Positions 23,401 to 35,167 of a stretch of DNA of 64,000 nt are shown in pieces; positions within the stretch are counted from its first letter, which is position 1, and each line of letters opens with the position of its first letter. A program made the translations under genes and the position numbers. The stretch comes from Sclerodactyla briareus. Taxonomy: Eukaryota; Echinodermata; Holothuroidea; Dendrochirotida; Sclerodactylidae. The notes under the pieces were generated by a model. That model searched no databases and was not told the DNA's origin. It saw nothing but the letters and a program-made list of their open reading frames with translations. The stretch covers positions 124,001 to 188,000 of the forward strand of contig JAODTK010005789.1 of the NCBI GenBank assembly GCA_026419785.1, given 5' to 3'.

Positions 23401-23965
23401 TCTACCAAAGGACTGGGTATTTGGACAGCGTCCACCAAGAGTCGTCCAGGTATCCCAAACGCAGCATATGCGCATCGCAACACTGACACAACCGAGAATA
23501 TTCCGTCTTCATACCATCTCTGCGCATCTCTAATACAGTTTAGTACCGTTTTGAACTTGTTTGAAGCCATGTACCCTATACATTGTATTCGTATGACAAC
23601 ATTGTATTACACATACAGTTTTCGTTTTCTCTAAATAAATCACAGGAGAGCGGCGGAGACAAATTCTAGTTAGTAGCAACATCGAAGTGGAAATTTCAGT
23701 GATTTTATGTCATGACCTCACTGGTGTGCACTCCTCTATAGTCTCTACCGGCAACGCTTGTGGGGACATCTTCTCCTCTAAGCGATAGGTAGGGCGTCTG
23801 ATGGCAAAGACGTTGTACGGTTGTACGGCTACATGCTAGCGTCATGCCGTATAGGAGCTTATCGATGCTGGATTGCGGGGGCGAGGTTGAAAGGAGATGG
23901 AGCAATGGGGAGACTTAAGAGACTTCACCGGCCAACTCAAGCTAGTATGCCTGATCTAGATCCGG
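20401..23965. repeat. Tandem array of a ~1.55-1.6 kb unit, two full copies and a partial third
   Basis: Copies start near 20401, 21947 and 23542, each with GTTTTGAAC[GT]TGTT followed within about 110 bp by CGGCGGAGACAAA (about 20515, 22060 and 23650). Shared landmarks include ATTTTGGG[AG]A[GA]GTGGT near 20910 and 22470, CTGACCTATCTCATCTCCCT at 21412 and 22982, and CTACCCGACTCACA at 21785 and 23373. The third copy stops near 23965 and has an internal deletion. No protein family or transposon terminus was recognised. Confidence 0.85.
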
Positions 23966-24775
23966 AAACATAGATGATATAAAAGGAGCGCTGGCACTCC
24001 ACGCCGTGCTACTGGAAGATTTCCGTAAAGACCCGCGCTTCCAGAGCTGAATGTCTTGCCAAATCTCAATAAATACCTTGAATAAGATATAATGGTAGGT
24101 GTCTGCACATTTCTACCTCTAACACGTTGAAGTGCTCATTTTGGTGAATTGCGTGAAGAAAATCAAATCGCGCAACCAGGCGAAACCCTGATTGCTGCGG
24201 TGGCGATGATTGTTCGGTATAATGCTTTCAGAAAGCACGTAATGTGTCTATGTCATTGTTTACGGTACTTATTTCGTTGTAAACGCACAGATCCTTGCTC
24301 CTCGGTCCTTGCTTGAATATGGGACGTGTTTTCTGTGCAGCAGGCTCCACCTTGGTTTCGGCTGCTCGGAGGCCCCCCGGTACTGCAGGAACCGATGTTT
24401 TTAACGAAGTGGTTTATGGATGCATTATTAGCTGTCCGAATAGAACATCTGGGTAGTGATTTTTCGTACGCTACAGTTTCTTTATATGGACCCACACTAC
24501 GATACGATAACGCACCATCCCTGAAATTGGTACTGAGTAAAACTATGGTCTGAAGAATCCAACCCTTTGGAGGTGTTTTAGATTTTTCTTTGTTATAAGA
24601 TGGGCCTAATGGATATATGTAATATTTGAAAATATGCCCAAATTTGGTCGATCCGGATAGAGAGATGATAAAAGAAGCACTGAACGGATTGACCACTTCT
24701 CCTTAAACAGAGCTGAATGTCCTTGCCGGATGACTTCTGCTAAATCTCATAATAACTTGATATGAAATCGCGGTA
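23966..24775. repeat. Two copies of a short block flanking the EGF relic at 24296
   Basis: AGATGATATAAAAGGAGCGC...CAGAGCTGAATGTCTTGCC (23972-24062) recurs as AGATGATAAAAGAAGCAC...CAGAGCTGAATGTCCTTGCC (24663-24726), each followed by AAATCTCA and an AT-rich stretch. The EGF relic lies between them, so this is another remnant of the duplicating EGF unit. Confidence 0.6.
24296..24418 (+). pseudogene. EGF exon relic, C-like
   Basis: CACAGATCCTTGCTCCTCGG...CCTTGCTTGAAT reads TDPCSSVPCLN, and GGCTCCACCTTGG...GCAGGAACCGATG matches the C exon's second half. A missing GAC, an extra T run (GTTTTTAACGAA) and further indels break the frame. The donor reads GTGGTT. Last EGF remnant recognised with confidence in the window. 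Confidence 0.6.
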
Positions 24776-25109
24776 TTCTCCTGATGATATATATTGGATT
24801 CATAGCCGAATCTTTAAATTTTTCAATCGGTACGAAGTTTAATATGGAGCATATATTGCTCACTCCAAACATACGGTATCAGTTATTTATGAGACATCTC
24901 GAGTTTGGTACAAATTGAGCTTTTCGCCTCATTTTTGTCTCACCGACAAGTCCAGGAAGGACTCGAATCCTTTGAGTGCGTGTGTGCGTGTGCATGTGGC
25001 GTATGTGTATGTGTCCCAGTCCCGCCCTTCTCGTTGGCAGGATTACTCTGTTTTTTAACTTGGGTTCTCCATTCTCACTAACACGTGAGAGCATATTTCG
25101 ATATTTTCA
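24776..25109. other. Spacer with short TG-rich run
   Basis: AT-rich sequence, then a degenerate TG repeat at about 24978-25016. No gene recognised. Confidence 0.4.
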
Positions 25110-25395
25110 ACCACTTATGTACGAGTTGGTGGGAACCTCACGTAACCACCGAATCTTCCCGAAAAACTAATGTGTTTCCGACAACTGCGATTACTCCTAC
25201 AACTAGCGAAATAATCACGAAATTGGCCATATACCTGGGAACTGAATTTCTGCTGTTTTCGAAACCAGGCTTAGGCGGGATTGACCCGAATTTCATGTGC
25301 CACGGTCTGCCCGCTGGGACGACTATACACCGCATGCACCACCCTCGGCGTGGCGCAAACGCCTTTTCTCTGTTAGAAGACGAGATACTTCCCAT
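25110..25395 (-). pseudogene. N-terminal fragment of a class A (rhodopsin-like) GPCR
   Basis: From an ATG at 25395 the minus strand is open for 86 codons. Residues 1-55 form a polar N-terminus. Residues 56-78 form a strongly hydrophobic helix, IISLVVGVIAVVGNTLV, containing the GN-x-LV signature of TM1. The frame is then lost at a run of five T (about 25168-25175). In a frame one base away the sequence continues FFGKIRWLREVPTNSYISG, which fits the first intracellular loop and start of TM2 (LR-x-x-PTN-y motif). It then stops near 25110 with no TM2 core. This is either a gene fragment or a first exon with one base error. Ligand class cannot be told from TM1 alone. Nothing else of the receptor was found nearby. 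Confidence 0.5.
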
Positions 25396-26345
25396 CGTTC
25401 AACGTACTTCTCACAGTTTACTCACCTTGTGTAGTTAGTATATCACATATTGGAAATCATTCACATGAGACCCAGTAGGATAAGAATCGAAAGCCGCCTA
25501 TTAACTTTCGAAAATGTGTTGTTTTTTTGGCACAGGTGCCCTCCTCTACTTGTTGTCAAACGTGCGAACCTTCTTCGACTCCTCTTCTGCCAATGGTTTC
25601 TTTGTTTTTGTCCCCCTCATATTCCGGTGCTACATTTAGTGATTGGTAGGTATAAGACGTGGAATGACGTTTATGTTGCTTTTATGAATTATTTATTTGA
25701 AAACACAAACCAAACAAAACAACAACAGAGAATCTAGATAGAGGCGTGGGGGGGGGGAGACAAGGTTTAATAACAAAGCAGTCTTGTTTGTCTTATCTAG
25801 TACTGTAGTAGCGGATGACTCAGAGTGAGAGCATCGCTTTCGAAATTCAGAGTGTTTCCTAACTGAATGTGGATCACATTAAATGTACAAAATGCTGCCT
25901 ATGCCATTTGTGCCATATGTTCGTAAATGGGTCAAGCAATTTTTTTTATTAACTTTCCAACTACTTACTCGCTGCACGTTTTGTCAAATTTTGTACTTCC
26001 ACTGATTACAATCATAATTGTAGATCGAGGTAACAGGCGTTAGAGATTATACACAATGGTTGAATATGTGCAATGATGCCAATAGTAACTGTTATACCGT
26101 GTCGACGACGTGGCAGCTGGATTGTTTAACCTGAGAATTCTTCTGCCGAGTATTGCCGGAGTATTTTACATGCCGGGGTGGTCTCATTGTTTCAGCGAAT
26201 GTTAGTGTTAAATAACCCCTAAAGCAGACCTTCACGTGTTTTCATCTCTTCTTTTTCGTCGTTTCAGTGGCATAATAACTCAGCTCAGCCACGACCCACG
26301 GATCGCGTAAGTAACCTTCTAACCTCGTCACTATCGATGCCGTGT
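25396..26345. other. Non-coding stretch, possible very weak EGF echo
   Basis: No confident gene. A GCACAG acceptor-like site near 25543 is followed by sequence with slight similarity to a B exon up to about 25640, too weak to call. G10 tract at 25748-25757. Confidence 0.35.
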
Positions 26346-26487
26346 TGATCGTATGAACATCGTAACTCATCCGGCCTTCGACCTGCTTCAACTGAGGTTG
26401 AATCGTATAACATTTGGTAACTCATCCGGCCGTGACCTTAGGCACAGAGGTGATCGTAATATGAAACATTAGTAATGACCATCGAGG
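26346..26487. repeat. Short tandem repeat, ~53 bp unit, 2.7 copies
   Basis: Units start at 26346 (TGATCGTATGAACAT), 26399 (TGAATCGTATAACAT) and 26451 (TGATCGTAATATGAAACAT). The first two share GGTAACTCATCCGGCC-like cores and GAGGT ends. No function evident. Confidence 0.75.
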
Positions 26488-29400
26488 ACCATAATACAAA
26501 ATGAGCGAAGGATCGGACTGTCTCTTTTACCCATGTGTTATTGGAACAGGATTTACCCTATAAGGAGACCCCTGTAGTACTTTTCCCTCAAATATGCAGT
26601 TTAGAGTGGTGTAGGGCTTACATCCCGTCCACCCCCTGTGAGATGTCAAATACTCCAATAGATTTAAAGTTTATATTTGTCGATTTACAGGGATGTGTCT
26701 TAGTGATAACCACGACTCCCTGTATCTGTGCCAAAAAAGTCATTGTAATATTATCAGGTTCTCCCATATGCGTTGATTGTGATACTGAAGTTGATTCTGA
26801 ATATTTGAGTCAACTCTACATGAAAGCGAAAATGCTGTGTGTTTAGTTTGGATCTGGTGTGTACGTTTTTAATGGTAACTGTACTTGTGAGACACAATTG
26901 TTGAAGCAGGTGAAAGGTTATATCGGTAAAACTTAGGTGGAAGTAACGGAATTTTATGGTATACCTTAACCTTGTTGTCCTCGGTTTTCTTGTTTTTAGG
27001 CGAACGTAAGTCATATTTTGGTTCAACAAAAGGATGAAATTTAACCCGGGTCTTCAAATGGATGAATCTTATACTTCCCCCTTAATGATTCCATGAAACC
27101 TAATTTGGTGTTGGGTCAGAGGCCTCAGTTCCCCAGAGTGAAAATCCGAACACCTTGTGAAGACGACGATATACAAGAAGACGAAAGTTGCTGTAATGAC
27201 GTTCCACGTCCGAAAGGTCTAAAGTGTCAATCAGGCATTCCTCATGATTTTGTCTTTCTGCTAATTGAATATCGTTGTTGTGTTGTTGTTGTTGGTATTA
27301 TTTTTGGTCAACACAGTTTCACAACACGCGCTAGTCGAAGTCCATTTGGATAACATTCGTGTCGGTAATATGTCGCTCCAGGGGTTCAAGTTGGTTCCAT
27401 TGTTTCATATAATTAATATTAATGTTTCATCAGGGACAGATTTTAAAGACTTTAGTGTAACACTATTAAAGAAATTAGAACGCACTTCTTCATTCCCTCC
27501 ATGCTATTATTACAGGTTAGTTCTAACGAGCATTCTGGCCTCTAAAGAGAATACGTTTATATTTCCAGGAATTATCTTTTAATATGCCAGTATTACTCAA
27601 TTGCTGTCAACCCATAATCTGATTGTCCTGGCTTCTGTGATATTGTTGGCCAGTATCTGGTGAAAAAAGAAATACATAAAAACACTACTCCATTAGAAAT
27701 AACCAGAACATAATCTGCTCTTTAACCAAATGTTGATACTTTGTCCAAGGTTGGCACTTCGTATTTTTACTCATATTCCAAAGCATGAAGTCCAAAGTGT
27801 AAAGTATAATGCACTGCCTAGCCTGATTTGCGACAGGTATTTTACGCGTTTTACCTATTTGACGCAAACCGATTTTGAAAGGAAGCGAATACATATTTTT
27901 TTCTATTGCCCGGCTTCTAAGAATTATTTTTTTCGATCAGAATACTCCCGTTTAGGATAACCATATGTATAATGATTCGGTATAATTGCATTCATGTAGC
28001 AGTTAAGAGGGGTGTTTTAATTGTGGTGTTTGGGGTCTTGTTGATGTTGAGCAATCCCGTTATTAAGGTATGGCAAAATAACCTTACTCCTGGGAAAACG
28101 TCGTGGTAACTCTCTTTTAGCTTAATTCTACTTCCAAGCAGATATCCACACTGTACCTGGAGTGAGTTGGATTAAGCAATTCCATCAACCGACAACAAAA
28201 GTTCTAGCGGATCCCATCCTAAATATACCGTTTGGTCTACTTGTTGAACGAGAGTCCGTTTTCATCCGCCCTGTCTGCAGACTCGTTGTCTGAAAGACCT
28301 TGGTGTCCTTCCTCCTCAATTCTGTCCATGGGCAATGCTTCTAAATCATTCTAGTCATTTCTATTCATCATTCTATCAATTCCTGGTACAAACCTGGATT
28401 CTACACATAGGCAAGACAACACATGTTGTTGACCCGGAAATGAATTCTGATCAGTTTCCAAGCTTGGCGGAAAGAGTGGTCGGATGTTGTCATTGACGCC
28501 TGGAGTTCACGGGAAGTTTTCCTCCCTTGGTATAAAAAGTACGTTACATTTGCGAATTGCAGATGTTTTCACTCCATAGTCCGCAATAATGCAGTGGCCT
28601 GTTAGTTTCTGGGGCTGGTTCCGGGATATTCGGGACATGAATTTCCGCTAACTACAGGTTCCCATTAATGGTCGAATCCTGGAGTTCAATCAACGTCCTT
28701 TCGTAGAACGGCAGTCCCGAGAGTACATGTTTGGATACGTGGAAATCCACAACCTAAATTAATAAATAGCTGTCACGGAGTGACCCCAGTGACCAGACCC
28801 CGTGGTCCAACATTTGAGTGGATGAAGGTAGAAACCCATAGCCACCTGGTTTCATGAAAATCGAAACAAACTTTTTCGGCATATTATGCAATCTGAACGA
28901 CTTGAATTATAACCCGGCCCCCGAATCTTCGTTGAGGAATTTTGGGACTGAATCCATCCTGTTCCTATGTGCCCAAGAAATCCCCATAGCACTTTTGGTT
29001 TTCGTCCGTATCTTGCCTAACGGGCCTAACTATAAATGACATAGCATAGGCTAAACACCTTATTTAATTACTGACTTTTGTGCTCAAAATCCAATCAGAA
29101 TCGTGGTTCACCCAACCCCGATAATCATACCCAATCAACAAAATCCGTCTACTTTTTCGGAAAAATCCCGGCTAATAACTACGGAAAACAAAGTGTGACC
29201 CGCACCACGCGCAACACATACACACTAACTGGCACCTTTTCGAGTGCACTTCACAAATGCTGGACCCCCCAACACACATGGGTCATCTACTCCAACATGG
29301 AATCCCCTCATAGTTCCTAACCACCCGATTGTTACCATAGTAACTGTTTCCATGGCAATCACAACAGACTATAGGTGAGATGGCAAACTGACTACATATC

Positions 29401-29608
29401 TCATCCGGCCCCCACTCCCTCCGATGAGTACTAAACCGCAAAATTGAGCTGGTGATTAGATTCATTCAGCATACAGCTTTGAATCCACTTGAATCAGAAT
29501 GACTTTCGCATGTTTCCACTGGAGGGGAAAACACTTATACTAATTGTTATGGCATTATCTGTGAATGTACCCATTAATTCCATCAAGGTGCAGAAGACCA
29601 CATCTTTA
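26488..29608. other. Non-coding stretch with one candidate exon
   Basis: No recognised gene. One segment, 27317-27515, sits between a reasonable acceptor (TATTATTTTTGGTCAACACAG) and donor-like CAG|GTTAGT and is open, but it matches no family known to me. Frames at 26535-26846 and 27093-27353 are likewise unrecognised. 28140-29040 shows no coding resemblance. Confidence 0.35.
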
Positions 29609-30715
29609 GGGCTGTTCACACTGTGTGCATAAGATATCGATCCTATAAATTTATCGGACGTCAAGTTGAAAATATTTTATAAACCTTTATATCGTTCGAT
29701 AATTTATGGTGCGATAAATTATGCAATGCAGTGATAAAAGTGCGCAATTGAGCGAAGATACGAAACGCCAAAGTGTTATTGGGGGACATTCGGCATGCAA
29801 GTGGTTTTGGCGATAAAAAAGGGTTTAGATATATTATTGGGTTGTGATAGTATTCAGGAAGGCTGACCGCTGCTTGCCGGGCTTTAATAATAATTTTGAT
29901 GCGCTTACAAAAAAACCGCATACAAAACCAAGATTGCAGCTTGAATTCGAAATGCCGTTCTCATATAATACTATATTGTTGGCGCGACCAGTGACGGTAT
30001 AGGGGGAGTGTCGTGGTGCGTGGCCTCCACCAGATAAATGAGCTATAGAGAGTGAAAAAGGAGATGGAGCGGGAAAACCCGAAGGTATGGCGATACGGTA
30101 TAGAGGTAAAATTACATCGAGCCACCGCCCACAACAAGAAATGGCTTGTAGGTACGTGAGAATATAGATAGTAGGGTTGTAGGTTAGGTGGCGCCGGATA
30201 GCCCATGCAGCGCTTTTCACAGGCATGCATTTGGCAATTGGATCGTTGGGTAATTAATGTTATGGTATGGAGGGCGGTGTCAGGAAAAATCAGGCGGAAA
30301 GTACCGATCGCTTCTCTGGGTAAATTGGGGCCCCGAGCTGCATTTCATGCTATGTTGAAAATTAGCAGCTCATTAGGAGGGCAACAGATGCCTCACGATT
30401 GAAAAAAAAGGTTGTTGTTGTTACTTCAAAATGGGGCAATAAACCCGTTCGAAGACCCACAGTTCCTGAAAAAAGACAAGGCTCCAAATGGCTTGGAACT
30501 CAATTCTTGTATTAAAAAAATCTCCGACCAAGCTATTCCACCGCTCGGATGACAAAAAGAGGGAAAACGTGTACTTTTTTACCCAACTCCAAACGACTTT
30601 CGCCATTATGTTGAGCGCCGACACGTCCGATAAAATATGTACGCCATTTTATCGCACAATTGGAACACTCCATCCTATAAATTTATTGTATCGTATCGCA
30701 CAAGTGTGAACGCGC
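29609..30715. mobile_element. TIR DNA transposon, PIF/Harbinger-like ends, no transposase recognised
   Basis: The left end reads GGGCTGTTCACACTGTGTGC. The right end as reverse complement reads GCGCGTTCACACTTGTGCGA. Similarity continues through TATAAATTTAT and a shared TTTATCGGACGT. Both subterminal regions also carry GTGCGATAAA-type repeats. The flanks TTA and TTG could be a degenerate 3-bp target duplication, which with the GTTCACAC terminus suggests PIF/Harbinger; this is inference. Internal frames on either strand (for example minus 29834-30226) show no DDE transposase or Myb/MADF motif, so the 1.1-kb element is probably non-autonomous. Confidence 0.65.
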
Positions 30716-33700
30716 TTGAGAGGACATAGTTATATAGTGGAATGTATGATGAGGATGACAAAAGCGCGCGAAGTCGAAAAGCGTGTGGGTCCAGCTACAA
30801 AAAGATGAAATCCACAAGAAAATCATATAGGCATCAGGCGAGTAGAGAAAACTCGTAGTTCGTCGGTGACACAATCGCACCCATGCCCAGCCACGAAAGT
30901 AACCACAAAGGAAATGGAATTATAACTCCAGAGACTCACATTACGCGTGAAGCCTAATGACCCGTGCCTTTATATACTACTTTTCAGTGCTCCGTCGAAG
31001 TCTTCGCAACAGTAAATATGAACGGAGTTCGCATCAGTTGCCCATTGCAACAACATTACGACCATCAAGCAGAGGTTAAAGATGGCAAATCTCTACAAAA
31101 TCGGTTTTTTTTGAGTCCCCCCCCCAATAGTATCTCAAATGACATTTCTACAGATAAAATTAATACTTAAAAGGTGGGGGGAGATGTCAGCTTCGCACGA
31201 AGGGGTGATCGAGCCGAAGCTGGGGAGGAAGCGTGGGGGAAGCTGTTGTTGTTCTCCTTCTTCCACATCGCCAGTTCGATGCGATCTGATCGAAACATCT
31301 AAGCTTGGACATTCCTGAACATTCACATTATTCAAAGGACACATGAAAAAAGCCAATTTAAAAGAAAGGTAGCCGTCAATAGCAAGGCAAGTTGTCTACA
31401 ATGGAGTTGTTGAAGTGTGAAGGAAAAGTGAAGAGGAAGAGAAGGAATGTAACAAAAATGTATTTGTATTTTCCTGGAAAGCATGGTGCATGCTTAAATT
31501 TATTTGAGGGCCTCAGCACCCCCCTTCAGACCATACATGAATACCTATCTTTCCTTCCAAACCTTCTGCGAATGAAGGAAAAAAAACATGATCAAACAAT
31601 AATGTAATTCCTAAAATAGCTCTCTTATTGGGATCCGTCTCATAAAACTTAAAAGTAGTTAAAGCCAGTATAGTCCCCTCAGATTTCGTGGAAAATTGCG
31701 AATTGGCCATTTCACTCTCCAAAATGGCAGCACTTGGGGTGCTCCCCTACCCTATAGAAATCCGGTTTGTCCTTCCAATTGGCCCCCCCCCCCCACCCAC
31801 AGATTTCATGCCTGGCGCCGCAACTGAACCAGGGATGCCCGGCCAGCGCCCCCGGTGGTGGACGTCACCTTTACCCTCAATGTTCCGTGTTGCCTTCGCT
31901 GAGGTGTGAATGAGGTCATATTGTACTCACGGTCTGGTGGGCACCTGGTGGCACTCATTGCCGTTGAGAAGTGAATATACGAGAGCTGTATGTAATCAGA
32001 ACGAGTAGTTGACACTTTGTCCATGTCTTTCTATCGTTAGTACTGAGAGTGCTATGAAGTGCACAGGTCTCTCTCCGAGAGAGGCAGGAAGCACACCCTT
32101 TTCCACTCTCTGCTCACGCGGGTAGTGTTATGTAATGAATCTGGGTTCAGGATCCGGGTGTTGGACGAGAGATGCTGCTCCGATCGCCCGACATAGTAGC
32201 ATATCTAACGGATGCTTTCGAAGCCTAAGAGTGGATTAAGGACTAATACTAAGATGCATCCTCCGACATATGGTATCTTCGACAGTATCTCCGACGAACC
32301 CTGGTGTGACGAGAGGTGCATATAGAAGTTACCGATTCTCCCTCGGTCCGGCGTAATCGGCTGTGTAGGTGTAAGCATGGACCGTATCGTTTTGGGATGT
32401 AACTGACATGACCGGAGAAACTCTCAGATTAAGGCGAATTATATGTTTCATTGCGAAGTTTTGCCTGTGGGCGCACTCGAGAGTTACTGAAGGACAGTTT
32501 AGCCACTCATAGCATGAAAAAAGTACTACTTTCAGTCGAGCAATTCACAGTTTCCAACTGCACATGCCTAGAACTTTAGTCGGCCTTGTGGATTACCCCG
32601 TAAGATGTTGAACTCATTCAAGTCGCTAGGCTGGATTGCCAATTGGCTGCTCGCGGTGGCTACAATCTTGTAGATGTCATCGCCTAAACTTGCCGTCACA
32701 CGGAGGAAGTGAGCTGTTCGTAAGCCGTGTGTTCAGCAAATTCCTTGACTCCTTGTCGCGTTACCAAACCATGGCCTTGTGAGTGGGCAGTATTGTATAT
32801 GGGCAACCCTACATCCAAGTTGGACCTAAACTTTAGCTTCGCAGCTGTCATCGTGTACAAATCCTCAGAACCTGACTTGTTGACCTCCGATGACTTCGGG
32901 CCAGACCCCGAAAACAGATGGGAATCACGCACTCCATATGACCAACCACCTATCAGGTTTCTTGCTAACCCCATATGTAGGGTCCCTGCAGGACTCCTCA
33001 CACTGCCGGGATCTGAGTTTAGTTTTGGAATAATACCTACTGACCACAATGAGATCAGGGGGACCCTGGGTTATGATGCATATGAAAATGCTGGGTAGAA
33101 CCTCCCCACATTTGGCGTTAACAGTTATGTATTTACCACATAGCGTAACACACACATAACACACGCCACACTATCGCAATTGTTTTGCTCTACGAGGAAA
33201 CCCTAAATTGAGATAAGGGCCAATGATAATTGTTTTAAAAAGGTTACAAACACTTCAAGTCATATTTGCATGAACCACAGAGTAGTAGTAAGGTCATCTG
33301 TAATCTCCTTACCAATTGGGTCCTTCAATTCAGCACCTCTCTGTTAATTTACTTCCAAATCTGATTTTGAAGTGCATTTTTGCCTTGTCCTGAACATTGG
33401 ATTGCCTCTATCTGCTTTGAGGATGAAAATAGAGCATTTCGTGGAATGTGCACTCCATGCTGGAGTCAGGGGATCCTCCTAAATGTGACAAATGGCTTTG
33501 GACAGATGTCACCCTTTCGAACAACAGCGCTATACCGGCGTTAAGGTGATAATTTTTCTTTTTTATGTTAGACCCAAGTTGGTCAAGTAGAGGAATTAGG
33601 CTATGTCATGCCCAGGTGGCCACAGACGTCCTAAGCGTTTCCTCCCGTGTATTACCCTAGCCTAGTACTAGTACAGGATACTACTGATAACACCTGAAAC

Positions 33701-35090
33701 GTTGGAACGCCTGTGCGCGGCCTAACGAAGGTTGCTCTGAACCAGTTTAACTAATGTTATGTTTATGGTAACCATGGGCACCGGGCCCTTTCAACTCTCG
33801 TTCGTCCAATCTAATTAGTATAAACCTGGTAGGCTCTAATAATATCTCTAAACATTGAGGGACCTGTGGATGCGGTCTAGTTACACCCGTTGTCTACCGC
33901 TTACCGTAACGGGATTTTGTTGAGGATAGTCCATTCACTTTAGACCTATACTAGACTATAAATTAGTACTGCGTCTGTGAACTAAAGTGTTGCGATGGAT
34001 GCTAAATTTCAGCAAACTTGCAATAAGACAAGTCTTATTCTTTGTTTCGAAACGTTCTTTTTAAGGCCAATCCTCATGTAATTATGACTGGCTGTTGGTG
34101 CATTTTCTATCATTTACACTACAACAGGAACCTCCAGACGAATTGGAGCCGATTTTGAGTGTTACTTTCAAGGCAACGATCAGCTATTTAAAAATCTGCC
34201 CGTGTTGTGACAATACGGGGGGAACCACAAGATCCCATATAATCCAAAGTCAATGTAAAACATGTATTTTAAGAAAGCAAAATAATTACCAACAAACCAC
34301 AATAGATGGGATCCAAATTAAAACCTACAACATCGTTGCAGAATTATAGGACTCACTCAATTAGTTCTCGTGTGACAAACCCCACACCCCCCCACCAAAA
34401 CAACATGTACTGTGCAGTGAAGCTTTGCAGCGTTCCCCCCGTTGTCATAAATTCCTTAAATTCTTCAAGAGTAAACTGGAATATCTCACCAAAACAACAT
34501 GGCTAAAACTCAAAATTCTGGGGTGTGGGGTTTTGATATATCCTCTTCTCACCTGTGCTGGTTGTTAGAGCAAATATGTTACGATGACCAATTGGCCTCT
34601 AACAACAAGGTTCACATGTATGATATTTTCAGGACGTTTTGGGACATACTATCATCTTCGTCGTCGTTGGGTACTCAAGCGCCGGGCGTAGATGGAGAAT
34701 TGTCGGGTTGCGCAAGAAGGGACCATTATGGTTCAGCAACCAAGATGTGAAACGCCTTTTTCCATTGGGGAGGAAAAAAAAGGAGCCCCTGAAAGCTCAA
34801 CACGGCAAGATATTTTTTTCAAAGGGCTGGGTGACCTAGTATCACTAGTTGTGAGGGAATAAAGCATTTTGGTGGGGACAGCTAATTTCTGATGGAGAAT
34901 TTTCTGGCAGGTGACAAGATCTCTTCCATGCTCAAGTGAATCCCAATGCAGGGAAAGTAGAAAGAAACAATGCCATTCATACTGTTTATTAGTAGCGATT
35001 TGGCGACCTGTGGGACAAAATTTTCTACCGGGCTCTGGATTGAATAATTTCTCAATTTATTTCACCAGTAAAGTAATAGTGGGGTACCTA
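30716..35090. other. Gene-poor stretch
   Basis: No protein family, RNA gene or transposon end recognised. Opposed open frames at 32696-33098 on both strands lack any resemblance. C tracts occur at 31117-31125 and 31783-31794. Confidence 0.35.
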
Positions 35091-35167
35091 AAAATCTATG
35101 TGCGCCCTCAACGCTTCCCAAGTTTGGTCTCCAAACTTGGGAATTGTTGAAGGCGCACATAGATTTT
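35091..35167. repeat. Near-perfect 37-bp inverted repeat with a 3-nt loop
   Basis: The left arm (35091-35127) and right arm (35131-35167) are reverse complements at 34 of 37 positions, separated by TCT. Arms begin AAAATCTATGTGCGCC and end TTCCCAAGTTTGG. The right arm is part of the LINE coding sequence read on the minus strand (KIYVRLQQFPSL), so the left arm is an inverted copy of that piece. The LINE homology ends exactly here. Confidence 0.95.

Noticed and set aside
25543..25650. Possible further EGF exon
   Set aside because: A GCACAG acceptor and a few shared words exist, but cysteine spacing and frame are not recoverable; similarity could be chance.
27265..27582. Frame starting with a hydrophobic, signal-peptide-like stretch
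   Set aside because: The apparent start is TTG, not ATG, and the hydrophobic run comes from a GTTGTTG repeat in what looks like an intron polypyrimidine tract.
28140..29040. Possible retroelement polyprotein tail on the minus strand
   Set aside because: Short suggestive peptides only, scattered over three frames, with no conserved motif or LTR.
32696..33098. Opposed open frames of about 120 codons on both strands
   Set aside because: No family resemblance, no splice context, and open on both strands, as expected by chance in stop-poor sequence.
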